NCBI GenBank assembly: GCA_003008705.1
Contig: PDUO01000024.1
Span: forward strand, 895,612-959,611
Direction of reading: 5' to 3'
Length of the DNA: 64,000 nt
Source of the DNA: Pezicula radicicola
Taxonomy: Eukaryota > Ascomycota > Leotiomycetes > Helotiales > Dermateaceae
Part shown: piece after piece, positions 23,507 to 34,747 of the stretch
How positions within the stretch are numbered: position 1 is the first letter of the stretch
Layout of the letters: every line of letters starts with the position of its first letter
The notes under the pieces: model-generated
Databases searched by the model: none
What the model was told of the DNA's origin: nothing
The model's input: only the letters and a program-made list of their open reading frames with translations
Translations under genes and position numbers: made by a program

Positions 23507-25137
23507 CTTGAAGCTGTTTTGAGACTAGAGGTGCTACGTATGTCCTCTATTGTATCGCTCAGGTTGGGGGTACCTTCCGCACTAGAGTACGCAAGATCAG
23601 CAAGCAACCATAGATCGATGGCCTACTCGCAATGTCGTGGTCCCACGATAGGTCGAGGTGAAGACGAGACTTCGAGAGTGACGCTAGATAAGCTCAACGC
23701 CCTCGGCATTGATTGCCGATTCTCGATGAATCAACGAATCGATCAATCCAATTCACGCTCGACTGGAAACACAGAAATGGTGGTCGTGAGGTCAATTACA
23801 GCGACAGTAGTGATGCGGCCTTATTGTGATTATGAATAAGAGAAAGAATGTGGAATTGGGGGCACGTAGAGCCAAGAATGAAGCGTTAGGGACCTGAATG
23901 CGGTTGAGATGGGAAAGTGAGCGCCTCATCTTCCAGGGGGCAACCACGTCATCAGGGCCATTTTCTTATTGGTCCAGGCACACATCACATGTTATTCCTA
24001 GGAAATGTCGTGTGCTCAATTACTCGTTACGTCGCAAGATATTAAGGGAACAATAAACTCATCTCTTTAGGTTCGAAGTTTTGAAAAAATATTTTTTTTC
24101 TATTTGTTTGGCTTATCACCCGACCCTCCGATTTCCCCAAACTCGATCGATATAGCTTCATGCATCTCCACCATTCGCTAAATAAAGTGTCGGGCTTATG
24201 AATAGATAGCCAATTAGGTAGCTACCGCATGTGGTATCGCGATCTTTTCGTGGAACATAACACAGGATGCACAAGTGCATCCACGTGACTTTGTGGGGTT
24301 GGTGGCTGCGAGTCACGTTCCACCGTACTTGTACTGTACTATTCAATCAAGTTTGTAGAGCAAGTAGAAAGTCTCGTCACCATTTACCAGTCCTCGGGAC
24401 TAGATCACCCGTGGTGGAGAGTGTCAAATAAGTAAGAAACTTATAAGATTGTTCAAAGACAAGCGAAACAATCTATTATCACATCAAGTTCCTTTGCAGC
24501 TTTTATCTTCGAATATCCTCCAACTTAAGCACAATACTCGGGTCGATCAAACAGCGAAGCTACTCGAGCTAGTGTCCTAGCCAATAAGCAGCAGATAGTT
24601 CTCGAGTCAGAATTAATTTTGCGGCTGAAGGAGACATTGTGACTAAAGAAATTTGTAACAGTTCCTATCAGCAATTGAGTGTTGTGTTGTAAACCAAAAC
24701 ACAGAGCTCGTTTAGCTTAGTTGAGTGACTCCAATTTTGAAACATAAGTAACAGTTGCAGTTAATAGTTGCAGTACCCACAAATATGAGACACTTCAGCA
24801 AATTCAATAGTTTAGAGAACATAGTAGAGGATTCTTTTATTGTGTACACAGCTTGAAGCATCACGTTATGTCGAGAAGGTCGATGGTAACACTCACACGG
24901 GACGGATCTCGCCCTCGCTACTCCATAACAACCTATCGATTCCAATAGTCTCCTTCCAAATCATTATTTATAGAAACTTAAAACATTTCTGCGGAGTAAA
25001 GGCATTACCATGGGACTATAGCTCACTTATCACTTATTTGAATTCAGTAACTCACTTGATTTCGATATCTAATGTAAAGCCTATATCCCAGAAAACGACC
25101 AAACTTAAATAAAATAACAAAACAAGGCCCGAGTAGT
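23507..25137. other. Intergenic region incl. CorA promoter
   Basis: 1.6 kb. The CorA upstream side has TACGTC/ACGTCA and an ATTGG box near 23948-23975. Around 25017-25068 there are two degenerate copies of the 18-bp repeat (GTAACTCACTTGATTTCG). The ORFs here (for example 23492-23839 plus) look like noise. Confidence 0.4.
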
Positions 25138-26582
25138 TTAGATATCCCTTCCATAACTCTCATAAACAGCCCTCTCAAACCTAGCAAAAGTCCTATCAGA
25201 AACACCCCCATCACCCATCCCCATCATCTGACTCCCATAAAACCCACAAATCCCCGCTGCTTTATCAATCCACCAATAACACCTCGTAGCACCCATCCAA
25301 CTAACACTCCCCTTCTTCCTCCCACCTTTCAAATCTTGCAAATTTACCAATCCCCCGAGACAGTGATCAACATCATCATTTCCATCCACCATAGATTCCT
25401 CAAAATACTCCTTTGCGTTTCCTTTTTTGAATTTCGTAAATCCCTCGATGTTATCGGGAAGGCGATGGTTAAATAGCAAGTCAGCTGTCTCGGGACGTAA
25501 AAGTTTTCCATCGTTGCGTAGAAGGCAAGTTAGGAAGGTGATGAAGTCTGAGGCTGATGTGTAGAGGTTTGATCCACCCATATCCATAGGAGATTCGCGC
25601 GGATAAATTGAATCAACATTTGAGACAGTACCATCAGTATTTCTGGCCGACATTACAATGAGATTTCCTGAAACATGTGGGTGTGCGAGAAGACGGTAAG
25701 TAGTGTGTGTCATGTTAAGTGGTGTAAAGATATTTTGCTGGCAGTACTCTTCCAGCGTCATATGTGTGACTCTCTCAATCTATCCATTAACTTAATTAGG
25801 ATTTAAGAAGTGCCCAGACGAAGATAAGATACTTACAAGCTGACCAGCCCAATCTGTTCCCTGACCATAGCTCCACTCCGTTCCAGGCTCAAAAATAAGT
25901 GGCTCAACAGCCAATTTTCCCATGACCTCACGTATTTCACCAAGGGCTTTCTTCTTAATTTCCACATCATCGCTCCTGAAATATCTTTGAATAACATCCG
26001 CTCGGCTATGTCCCTGAGATTTATAATACGCCATAATTTTCTCGCTTTCAAGGCCGGTGATACCACTTGTGTGAGTGAGTAATTGCCTGTGTACCGTTAG
26101 TCAGTAGTTCAAATTTTAAGCTTTCATAGATGGGAGAATAGAATGGATTAGAACGAGCCTTAGTGTTATCTTATTCTGCGCTCTGACGAGAATAGCCTTC
26201 CCATTCTCCTTTTCAAATCCTTTCAAAATCACAGCATCTTTCCACTCAGGCAGAAACGAAGTGATGTCGGTATCTAATTCCAGCAGACCGCGCTCTACAC
26301 ATTGCATTGCCGCAACGCATGTTACAATCTTTGTTGCAGATGCAAGACATATTGTTGACTCTGGGGATACAGGAATTGAATCTTCCGAGAGACTTTGATG
26401 CCCGAATGCTTTCATATAATTGAGTGATCCTGAGATTTGACTTGTTAGCTAAGCGATAGAGTGGTGCTGAGAATAGGAGGTTTGGACTTGAACATGCCAT
26501 CTTTATTTGCTGCGGCGATGATGATAGCAGGGAGTCTTTTCTGCGTTATGACATCTGAGAGTTCTTGCTCGAGAAACTCCAT
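25138..26582 (-). CDS. Class C beta-lactamase-fold serine hydrolase (LovD/EstB-like esterase)
   Basis: Serine hydrolase of the beta-lactamase/transpeptidase-like group, which in fungi includes esterases and acyltransferases of the LovD kind. The catalytic S-x-x-K is SATK in CLASATKIVT. The Tyr motif is in EWSYGQGTDWAGQL, and LTHTSGITG precedes it. Exon 1 is 26582-26498 and exon 2 starts at 26429. The only junction keeping frame and homology (NKDG|SLNYMKAFG) uses a GC donor (GCATGT) with branch GCTAAC and acceptor CTCAG. The intron near 26110-26155 joins TLR to LLTHTSG; its donor is unclear and may also be non-GT. The last intron is at about 25848-25780. No signal peptide, so probably cytosolic. 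No biosynthetic neighbours are seen, so the substrate is open. Confidence 0.8.
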
Positions 26583-27382
26583 TTTGGGATTTGTAATTTG
26601 GTAGGTAGTATGTATAGATGAGATGAATAGATATTCAACGAATACAGTTGGGATAGACAATTGACATTTGTATTGAGGAAAAGCAAGGAGGATGTGGTAG
26701 GTGACTGTGTTACAAGCTTTGATTGGTTGGCTATCTGCGGATGCAAGGTGTGAATTCAATATCAACTCAGCCAACTGCCTTTTAGAGACAAGTGCGAATT
26801 GGTAAGCGCGTCTACCATACTATTATTTGTCTGCTCGTATGTAATCAATTGAAGCACCACGAGACTCTCAGGATATTTTAAAGTGTCTACATACAGAACG
26901 TAGAGACCTATTGTAATTTCATGCTAGCCTTAAAAGGGCGATCCATTGTTGTTAGGAACAATTATATTGTTTAAATCGAGACGGCAAAGGACTCCTTTGT
27001 CTAATGGAAGGATTGTTTTAGGTTACTTAAGTAGGACGGATTCACTTACCATGGGTCACATAAATGTTTTTCTTTCTCCTTCATGAATATCTTTAAAACG
27101 TACAGTCCTTTGTCATACTCGAGCTTCTATAACATTCTTCCATTCTTACCTTATCCACTAAAGTTGTAATAAAGACGGGTCTCATCTACATAAAGGTTTC
27201 TAAAGAAAGACTTTGTAATTACAAAGACCCCTTCCATAGAAATCACAATACATTGTCTAAATTCTGACTATATCCAGGTGAACCACTCCTGCCCAAGTGA
27301 ACTCCAAAACGCATCATCACCAAAGCAACATCTACAAGCAATCCTTCAAGCCTACAAAACCACAAATAAAGCTATACAACCC
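26583..27382. other. Intergenic region
   Basis: 800 bp, AT-rich. Contains the perfect palindrome CTTTGTAATTACAAAG near 27210-27226. No gene seen. Confidence 0.35.
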
Positions 27383-27589
27383 ATGTGTCTCGATATCTTT
27401 GTCCGGCACTCTTGTGGGCATCGCCGGGTGCGAAACTACGTGGACTGCGCACTCAAGCGAGAAAAATGGCACGTCTCCAGAAGGCGCACATCGTACCGGC
27501 CCTGGCCATGCACAATGTGCCAGAAGTGCCAGAACGGAGTCTCCTTAGAACGTCCTTGGAATCATCCTTGGTGGCAAACGTGGCCATAG
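27383..27589 (+). CDS. Small Cys-rich hypothetical protein
   Basis: A 68-residue ORF from the ATG at 27383. It has CysGlyHis in VRHSCGHRRVRNYVDCALKR and a C-terminal C-x2-C-x2-C cluster (PCTMCQKCQ), with several Trp near the end. Many filamentous fungi encode short proteins with a comparable spacing (C..CGH...C...C-x2-C), probably zinc-binding and of unknown role; that similarity is recalled, not computed. A longer in-frame start at 27278 adds residues with no such pattern. Flanked by decayed repeats, so it may be poorly expressed or a remnant. Confidence 0.45.
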   Translation: MCLDIFVRHSCGHRRVRNYVDCALKREKWHVSRRRTSYRPWPCTMCQKCQNGVSLERPWNHPWWQTWP

Positions 27590-28936
27590 GAAGTATTATC
27601 CTTGCTGACATGAAATTTTGTAACACTAAATGGTAGGTATTCTGTTTAGGTATAATATTATGTTACTGCATAAAGGTTTATTTATTGTTTTCTCCTTTCA
27701 ACTTGGTATTAATTTATATGTTTGATGATAAGTAAGTGACATATTTCCCTTCTTATGTTCCTGTTAACATTACTTTTCGAGTTTGACTTTTTAAGTATAG
27801 CGAGGTTCTTTACCGCACTCCTTCTCTGTTCGTGTATTGAATGCTGTCGGCCTGTAATCACGTGTTTCCAGTATATCTTCATTTCTGGTGGCCCTGGCGC
27901 CCGCTGATNCCTCCGAAATCGCAGATTAATTCCGACCATTCTGGCCCAGTATGGCACCATTTTTACGTTAATGAAATGGCACCTTAAATGCCTCGTTTTG
28001 TATGGATTTGGGCCCGTTCTGGGTGCCTCTCCTTTAATATATAAGCCTAGCCTTCCTCCCACCTAATGGGAGCAAGCAATCAAGCCTTCATTCATGATTT
28101 TCACCGCCTTCTGCAATTTCTTCATATGCCATATATTCAAGGTGATCGAGGGTTCATAAATGCTTATTATTGTGTATCAAATAGAAGCAACAAAGAATCT
28201 CCTATGTGCCTTTGCTCTCCGGCCAAAATCCCGGCCATTAGGTTGTAAGTATGCAAACCAGTGGAGAACTGAAGTGTGTCTATAAATAGTATTTGCGATT
28301 ATTCCACCATCCCCCTCGCTTCGGGCACTTTTCCTCCGTACAAATTGTAACACTTTTTGCCGGCCCTAAGCCTTACTTAGGTTGCCTGACTTATTCATTG
28401 CCAGCTGCTAGTAGGTGGACCTCTCTAGAGCGTTTTAAGGATATTACTTTAGCCTAGATGCTAATTCTATCTCGCCTAACGCTCCTTAAAGTGCTCTAAC
28501 ATGAGTTATTATAGCAGAGTGAGACCTCAACTTCAAAGTATCTAGTATACGATTTCTAGAACCTGCGTAAAGTCTAGGCATATTAGGCACCCTATGCTAT
28601 AATAGTAACCTACTTTTATAAGCTTATATAGGCGGGTCTAGATTTAGCCTTGTTACTCTATTATAGAGAAATAGAATTGCTGTTGCAATTACGCGTTATT
28701 AGTAAGGCGATCATGATAGGGTAAAGTTTACATTAAAGTCTACTGCCACGAAGGCTATTTCGATCGATCAAATACCCACGACACTGCTAGTCCTTTCGAC
28801 AGACTCTGTTTTTGTAATGCATGCCGATTTTCTAATCACCACGGCCATGGGATCGACTGGTAGACAAGTGAAGGGGGGTGGGTGAAATCGTCTTGGTGTC
28901 TTGTGTTTGCTTTCAGAACCAAGCTGCATCTCCTGT
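27590..28936. other. Gene-poor, partly RIP-like region with one ambiguous base
   Basis: 1.35 kb. TTGTAACACT occurs at both about 27614 and 28344 around a segment with a TTTAATATATAAGCC promoter-like box (28032). This could be LTR debris, not proven. 28400-28740 is TA-rich and RIP-like. An undetermined base (n) is at 27909, the only one in the window. Confidence 0.35.
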
Positions 28937-29845
28937 CTACGTATTCATGATCTCTCGCACACCATCAACAATGTCCTCAATGAGATCCTCGACGTTCGCC
29001 TCAACATTGACTCTCAACACAATTTCTTCATCCAAAGTCGCACTGGCAGACTTTTGTGCAGCGCCGAAAGAGCCAAGTGACGCAAAACTCGTCATGGTCC
29101 TCGGATCCAAGGGCTTTAACACAGGCAACTCCTCATCCTCGTCCAGCGGAACAAAAATGACGTCGATGCCATATTCACCAACAGCCTTCCTGATGGAATC
29201 CTTATGCCACTTCTCCAAGTCCGGATGGGTGACAACCATCAAGGCGGGATTTGCCTTGCGCAGCTTCTCGTCCTCGGATAGGGTGAACACGGGGGGCTTG
29301 TTGATGTACTTTGTGGTGGCCGCACCAGAGGACATGAAACTGCTCGCGATGCTCGACGTTGAGACAGCAGCATCTAACGATGATGATGTCGACGCGACAG
29401 AACTGCTGGAACCTCGTCGGCTCGTCGAGGTGGACGATGCTCCGCCGAAGCCAGAGAAGCTGTCATTAGCTGGTCGAGACTCTTCTGGGAACAGATGCCC
29501 AGTCCTTGTCATCTTTGAGAGCCACATGCGCTGGTACCGTGCTTCATTCGCTCCAGATGCAACAGCTTGCTCACCACCATCGGCCCCTGCCTGGCGTGTC
29601 GGCGCTCCAACGCTGGCGGCTTTGGCAGAGGTCTCGTGCAGGCTGTCGCCTTGGAAGAGTGGGCAGGATAGGGCGTTAGACACTGATTTGGCGATCTGCA
29701 CCTTGCCTGCTACTGCGGTTGAAGCTGAGATGAGAATTATGTACTTTGATGGTTTCGTGTTCCCCTTGGATGCGGGGTCCGGCTTGTCGGGGAGGCGATG
29801 AAGCATCGCCTGGGGCGTCTGTGGACGGATTGGGTAGTCGGACAT
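28937..29845 (-). CDS. Gluconokinase-like protein lacking a canonical P-loop
   Basis: Intronless, 302 residues. The N-terminal part follows the layout of gluconate/shikimate-type kinases: YIILISASTAVAGKVQIAKS where the Walker A strand-loop-helix should be, then NALSCPLFQGDSLHETSAKAA (compare DGDSLH) and RYQRMWLSKMTRTG. The loop is STAVAGKV rather than GxxGxGK(S/T), so ATP binding and catalysis are doubtful. A Ser-rich linker is followed by ANPALMVVTHPDLEKWHKDSIRKAVGEYGIDVIFVPLDED and a C-terminal helix. I recall similar fungal proteins annotated only as hypothetical or P-loop containing. Whether it is an enzyme or a pseudo-kinase cannot be told here. Confidence 0.65.
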   Translation of the reverse strand: MSDYPIRPQTPQAMLHRLPDKPDPASKGNTKPSKYIILISASTAVAGKVQIAKSVSNALSCPLFQGDSLHETSAKAASVGAPTRQAGADGGEQAVASGANEARYQRMWLSKMTRTGHLFPEESRPANDSFSGFGGASSTSTSRRGSSSSVASTSSSLDAAVSTSSIASSFMSSGAATTKYINKPPVFTLSEDEKLRKANPALMVVTHPDLEKWHKDSIRKAVGEYGIDVIFVPLDEDEELPVLKPLDPRTMTSFASLGSFGAAQKSASATLDEEIVLRVNVEANVEDLIEDIVDGVREIMNT

Positions 29846-30903
29846 TGTGAAGAAAGTCGAGCTTCTTAGAATGAATTATTATCGTGGCTGTAGGTGTGCA
29901 GTCATCAGACACAGTGTTGTTGGCTTCCAAGTCGTCGTGTAGTCAAAACCAACTCACGTGAGACTGGACCAGAGGGGATTCAAATCGGCTCAGGCAGGCT
30001 CGCTTAAATTTGCAGTCAGCGGCCCCTAGACCATCAGCTCTCTCCTTGTTGCTCGGATTTTTTGTAGGAGCCGACTAATCTTCCATCAGAGAGAACGCCT
30101 TTGTCGGCTTCTTTAATAAATATATTGAAAAGTTATCTTCTGTTCCTAGCCCGTCAAATCACAAAAATCCTTTACTTTAATCTAATTAGCTAGATCAAAA
30201 CTATCTTTACTCTTTGGCTATAACAAATCTATTCACTATCCCTCTTCTACCCAATTCGTATAGCAAATCTCTATTTCCTGTCTACCTACTTAAACCCAAT
30301 CCTCCTATATAACTCAACTTCCCCTAGAAGAACTATACTACATTCACCTTCTTACAAGGCCATCAGTCGCAGACTATAACTAGAAACAAACCACTAAAGA
30401 AAAATCTAACGCCCAAGGCACAAGCAAATCCCAACGTTATTAATCATACACTAAAAGACTACCTCTACAGCTCTTATAACTAGCTTCAGCCTTGACGCTC
30501 TCTTAGCAGCGCTTAAATGCTGTTGCAAAAGTCTAGACCTTTACCACACTAGGTATAATACAATTTTTTAGTTTAGATTACTCTAGGAAGTATATATCAA
30601 CGACCAACGTTACTCCAAGGTAGTTAGGTAGTCACTCAAGTTATATCCGAGGGGCTCGCTTACGCCCCTATCCACCAGAGCTCACCTCCATAGACTTACT
30701 TGCTCAGCCTAGGTTAAGTTTATTCACCTGCCCTTAGATTAATTCAGTAGCAGTTCTGGCTCAAATATAGAAGTAGAAAATGTTTACGTCAAGGTTCTAG
30801 TATAAAACAAGTCCTATCTTGCTTATTATGTATATACTAAATACAACTACAACTTCATTTGCAACTAAATTTCCACTCAAAAATAATACACTAATGTTTT
30901 TGC
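29846..30903. other. Intergenic, decayed sequence
   Basis: 1.06 kb between the kinase-like gene and the dynamin 3' end. It includes the MFS pseudogene fragment at 30113-30290. The rest (about 30290-30900) is TA-rich and shows no readable frame. Confidence 0.4.
30113..30290 (-). pseudogene. C-terminal fragment of a Dal5-like MFS permease
   Basis: On the minus strand the frame before the stop at 30115-30113 reads KDFCDLTG, stop, EQKITFQYIY. That aligns with the end of the permease at 34748 (GFHDLTDWEQKKTFRYVY). Upstream, a second frame reads RRGIVNRFVIAKE against RRRDRLVAVEG, after a frameshift. At DNA level 30130-30250 matches 34770-34890, mostly with transition differences and stops, as RIP would give. 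Only about the last 60 codons remain; beyond 30290 homology fades. Clearly dead. Confidence 0.75.
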
Positions 30904-33900
30904 CTAAACATTACACTTATATCCTTGCGCATAATCCGCTAGTCTCAACTCCTAAAATACCATTAGTAAAAGAAACAAAACAAATAAATCGTAGCTCTAA
31001 AAAGCCTTACCTCCGGCGAAATGTTTTGAAACTCTGGATGGGCAATAATGCTGTGAAAATTCAATTTACTATTATCTATATCCACATAGATAACATAGTA
31101 TTTGAAATTTGTTTTATAGGTAGACGTCGCTTTAACTATCTCTGCCGTCGGTTTTGTAGTATTGACAGCTCCTTGTGAGCTCTGCTCATGGCTTGGATCC
31201 TTGCTTGTGAAGATTAGCAGAAATATCAAAGCCAATGAGTATTCTAATGCTTATTGTGACAGATTCTCTTCGGACTCTCGTTTATAATTTTACTGGGCCG
31301 AGGAGATGTGATGTCTTATGCAGCTGATTTTGGAATACTTACTGCCTTAACCTTAGAATCACCAATTGCCGATGGGCTTGGGCTTGAGCCAAACATGGAC
31401 TTTTGACTAGGAGGGCTGGACCCAAACGAAGTCGGCGTAGGTCCATCGCTTTTGCTTGGTACAGAACCCCCAAAACTCCCAAACCCTCCAAACCCCCCGC
31501 CGGAGGATTTAGTAGACGCGGACGCCGGAATCCCAGAAAAGAGCCCACCAGATCCACTTGAAGGCGTTATAGAAGTCGGTTCCGAGGAGCCAAATAAGGA
31601 TCCACCGAAAGGCTTAGTAGGTAAAGATGCTGGAGGGTCAGGCCCACCAAACAATCCGCCAGATGGTTTCACAGATACAGGTACCTTAATATCGCGGGGT
31701 TGACCAAAGCTAGGTAAAGGTACTTGAGGGTTAGGCCCACCAAACAATCCGCCAGATGGTTTCACGGATGCAGATGCCTCAACATGGCGAGGCTGACCGA
31801 AGGCTGGAGAGGCATTTGAGTTAGAATTATTTAGAGTGGGTGTAGTTGCCAAGTGAGCAGTGGGCATTTCCAAAGTTGCAGACTCAGGGAACTGTCGATG
31901 AGTGGAAGTTGGCGTCGGGAATGAAGTACTCTTTTCATTGCCAGATTTCTGTTTCCTCCTATCTGCGTTCTTTGGTTTGGCCTTCTCCGTGGACGAAGAT
32001 ACAACTAGAGAGATAAGCTTCCAAATATTTGCATGAGATAGTTCTTAGAAGCTCACCCGAATGTGGTCGCTTTGCATATCGCTTGCATATGCGAGCACCG
32101 TTCTCTAATAATTCCAATCTGCGCAGTATTGCGGCTCTCTCGAGAGTCTTCTCTTCAGTCTCCCCAGCAATTTTCTTTACTACATTTACATCCATAGAGA
32201 ACACCGCCGTGGGACATAAAATCTTTGGGACCTCTCGAATTATTGGTGCGTGGATAGCAAGGGTTGGGACATTGTCAGCGAACAAGTTCAACGCAACCTG
32301 AAGTAAGTCAGCATAGGCCAAGAATTCCTATAGCAAGAGCGATAAAAAGGCTTTGTACATCGTAAAATGCGTTCATATTGTCAAACGCTTCTTCAGCAGC
32401 GATCATGTCCATATCCGGATCCGCCTTTAGGCCCATGGTCGACAGTACACGAGTAAATTCCTCAATACTCAATTTATGGCCAGGTGCAAACTCCTGTCTA
32501 ATTTTCTTTTCCAATTCGTCTTTGCTATTCTGCTGGGGGCGGCTCCTATTTTTGCTTATGAATTGGTTGTTTGTTGTCATGGGGTGATCTTTGTGAACGT
32601 CGAGGAGCTCATTTAACTTAGCATAAGCTAATGTTAATTTTTCTTCCATGATGGGATACAACCAGAAGCGCAGGATTTTCTCACTGGTGTCATCGTCGGC
32701 TAGATGCTTCAGCAGGAGCTCAAGGAACCTGTTGGTCGTTTCCCACACGTTCTTGATGTGGAGTCGCGCAAGGTCTCCCCATGGGCGGCTATACTCACGA
32801 AAAAGCTCGCCAACAAGAAGAGGGTTGGGCAGGCCTGGCAACTGTGAAATCCACTTGTCAGTTTTTCTTTTGCGAAGTAGTTCCACGGAAGAGTAAGATT
32901 TGGCATACTTCCCGACCACGACTACGCTTCAAGAGAATACAAGCTTCCCTAATGGCCTCCTCCCGCGTCCGACATCTATCGTTGTCGCTCTTTTTATTTT
33001 GAATCGTCCATGATGCGCCCTGTTTTCGCATGTTTTCCGCGAAAGTAAAATGCATATTCATGACATTTCCACACAATCGTCTCTCGGGATTCGTATCATC
33101 TTGGAAAAACCTGTGATCGTAGTCGCCTCTCACAGCATCTCTGCAAATACTCTGAAATGACTCACTAAGCGAAATCAAAAAGGATCTCTGCTCGTGAATT
33201 TCGGCTCGACTGGGACCAAGTTTGTCACGAACGGCCTTTCCTGCAGAAATTTGGCTCTCAATGTCGTCTACTAGCCGTGGTAGTTCCTTCCGTATCTGGT
33301 CAAAGAGCACTTTGCTTAGGCGCGATCGTAAGAAAGTGATTCCTACCGTATGTGGCGGGAGCAAACTGAAGTTGCTCTCTTTGAAATATTGATCTTCTTG
33401 CTTATCTCGGCTGTTATTTTGATTCTTCTCCGTTGCAGAATCCAAGTTCTTAACCACATGCCAGCCCAAGGAGAACTTGACTTCCTCATTTCGTGCTAGA
33501 GCGATAAAAGCTTCCTCGCTCTTTGATCCTTTCACCAAGGTGTCCGGTTTGGTAATAATTCCAAGGGTCCGTAAGCCTAGTGGATCAACTTCTCGAGCCC
33601 GATGAAGAATGATTTGATTGCCGATATCGTTCTTCGCTGAGACGACAGCTAATATTATACTTCGGGGGTTTTGCAGATACTGTGTTACTAGGCTGTGTAC
33701 TAACTTGATGTCATCGATACTCTGTGACTTAGTTTCGGAATGGATGAGGCCAGGAAGATCGACGAGGGTAAGTTGAGGCTGTGATGGTCCGCAGAACTCG
33801 ATCCGTAAAACATCGTTCGAAAATGATCTAGCAAACCCTGGAAGCCTCATAGCATCTCTAGCAATATCAAATAAACCAATAAGGTCATCTCTCGTTTTCA

Positions 33901-34243
33901 GTTCGTGGCGGAATTGCAGTAAACGGTCGCGATCAGTTTGAGTCCTTTCTTTTCCAGGCAAGATAGAAACCGATATCTCGTCCTTTGCAGCGCGGCGGAG
34001 AACCACTTCTGTTGCGAATCGAGTACATAGATTGTCTTGTCTGGGAAATGGGATCCCTGAAATTGCCTCCAAGACAGAACTTTTGCCGCTCGACTGGTCT
34101 CCACAGACAATCAGCTGCGGCAAGGCCACAATCTCGCTCAACCCTCGAGCGCGAAGAGAATCAATGACATCAAGAAGCTCCATCTGTTCCGCAGATTGTA
34201 GCTTCTGTAGAGAAGGTAGCTCAAGTTTATTCGAGTCCGCCAT
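30904..34243 (-). CDS. Dynamin-like large GTPase with FG-rich tail
   Basis: Membrane-remodelling GTPase of the dynamin family. Six exons: 34243-32909, 32841-32359, 32297-32057, 32004-31343, 31199-31011 and 30951-30904, 985 residues, all phases consistent. G1 is GDQSSGKS (48-55), G3 DLPG (162-165), G4 TKPD (231-234). The middle/stalk region includes SRGRELPGLPNPLLVGELF, rebuilt over intron 1. The GED follows intron 2 (FYD|VALNLFADNV). Unusually, the tail has GGLFGG/FGQP repeats, including a roughly 31-residue direct repeat (FGQPR...KPSGGLFGGP twice). It ends with a separate short module (NFHSIIAHPEFQNISPEELRL in part). Similar terminal modules are known to me from fungal FG-repeat proteins. 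No PH domain or membrane anchor is seen. Related fungal proteins are often near HET/NLR genes; a role in defence is speculation. Confidence 0.85.
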
Positions 34244-34747
34244 GTTGTGCTTGGGAAAGATTGTTTTGTTCGGCAGAAGTATATTGAATTTTGTATTTCA
34301 AAAATGAAGAATTCATAGAATTGGAGAGATGAATGAATGACTTGTAACGACGAATTAAGATAGTACTTCAGGAAGGGGACGAACCGCTGCGCATTCCCAG
34401 GTTCAAGGGCACGCACAAGTGATTGTTGGGGTTCTAAGCGCTTGCATACTCCACAGCGCGATAGGGTAGGGATTTGCAAAAAGTAAGGGATAACAAGGCT
34501 CCTGTTTTGAAAGTGTCTCGTGAGCCGCTCTTCTTCGCAGGATCAAGAGCATTATGGTCTGATTAAGATAGGAGGCTAGTAGTAAAGCGGAAGACGTTTG
34601 GTGCTCCGGCAGCTAGCATGCAGGTACGCGATGCAGGTTGTACCACATTGGGCAAGACAAGGATATAACCGACTCCACTCCTTCCTTGTGCTGGCAATGT
34701 TGGTTCTCAGCTGCGTAAGACTGCAGATTGACCACTTTCCCACCCTA
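34244..34747. other. Intergenic, dynamin promoter / permease 3' end
   Basis: 504 bp; no gene or RNA recognised. Confidence 0.35.

Noticed and set aside
23492..23839. Plus-strand ORF overlapping the CorA start
   Set aside because: Antisense to the CorA 5' end and composition unlike protein.
27614..28353. Complete LTR bounded by TTGTAACACT
   Set aside because: The two matches are direct, not terminal inverted, and no target duplication could be seen.
28937..29801. Plus-strand 307-codon ORF opposite the kinase-like gene
   Set aside because: Shadow of the minus-strand gene, which has coherent motifs.
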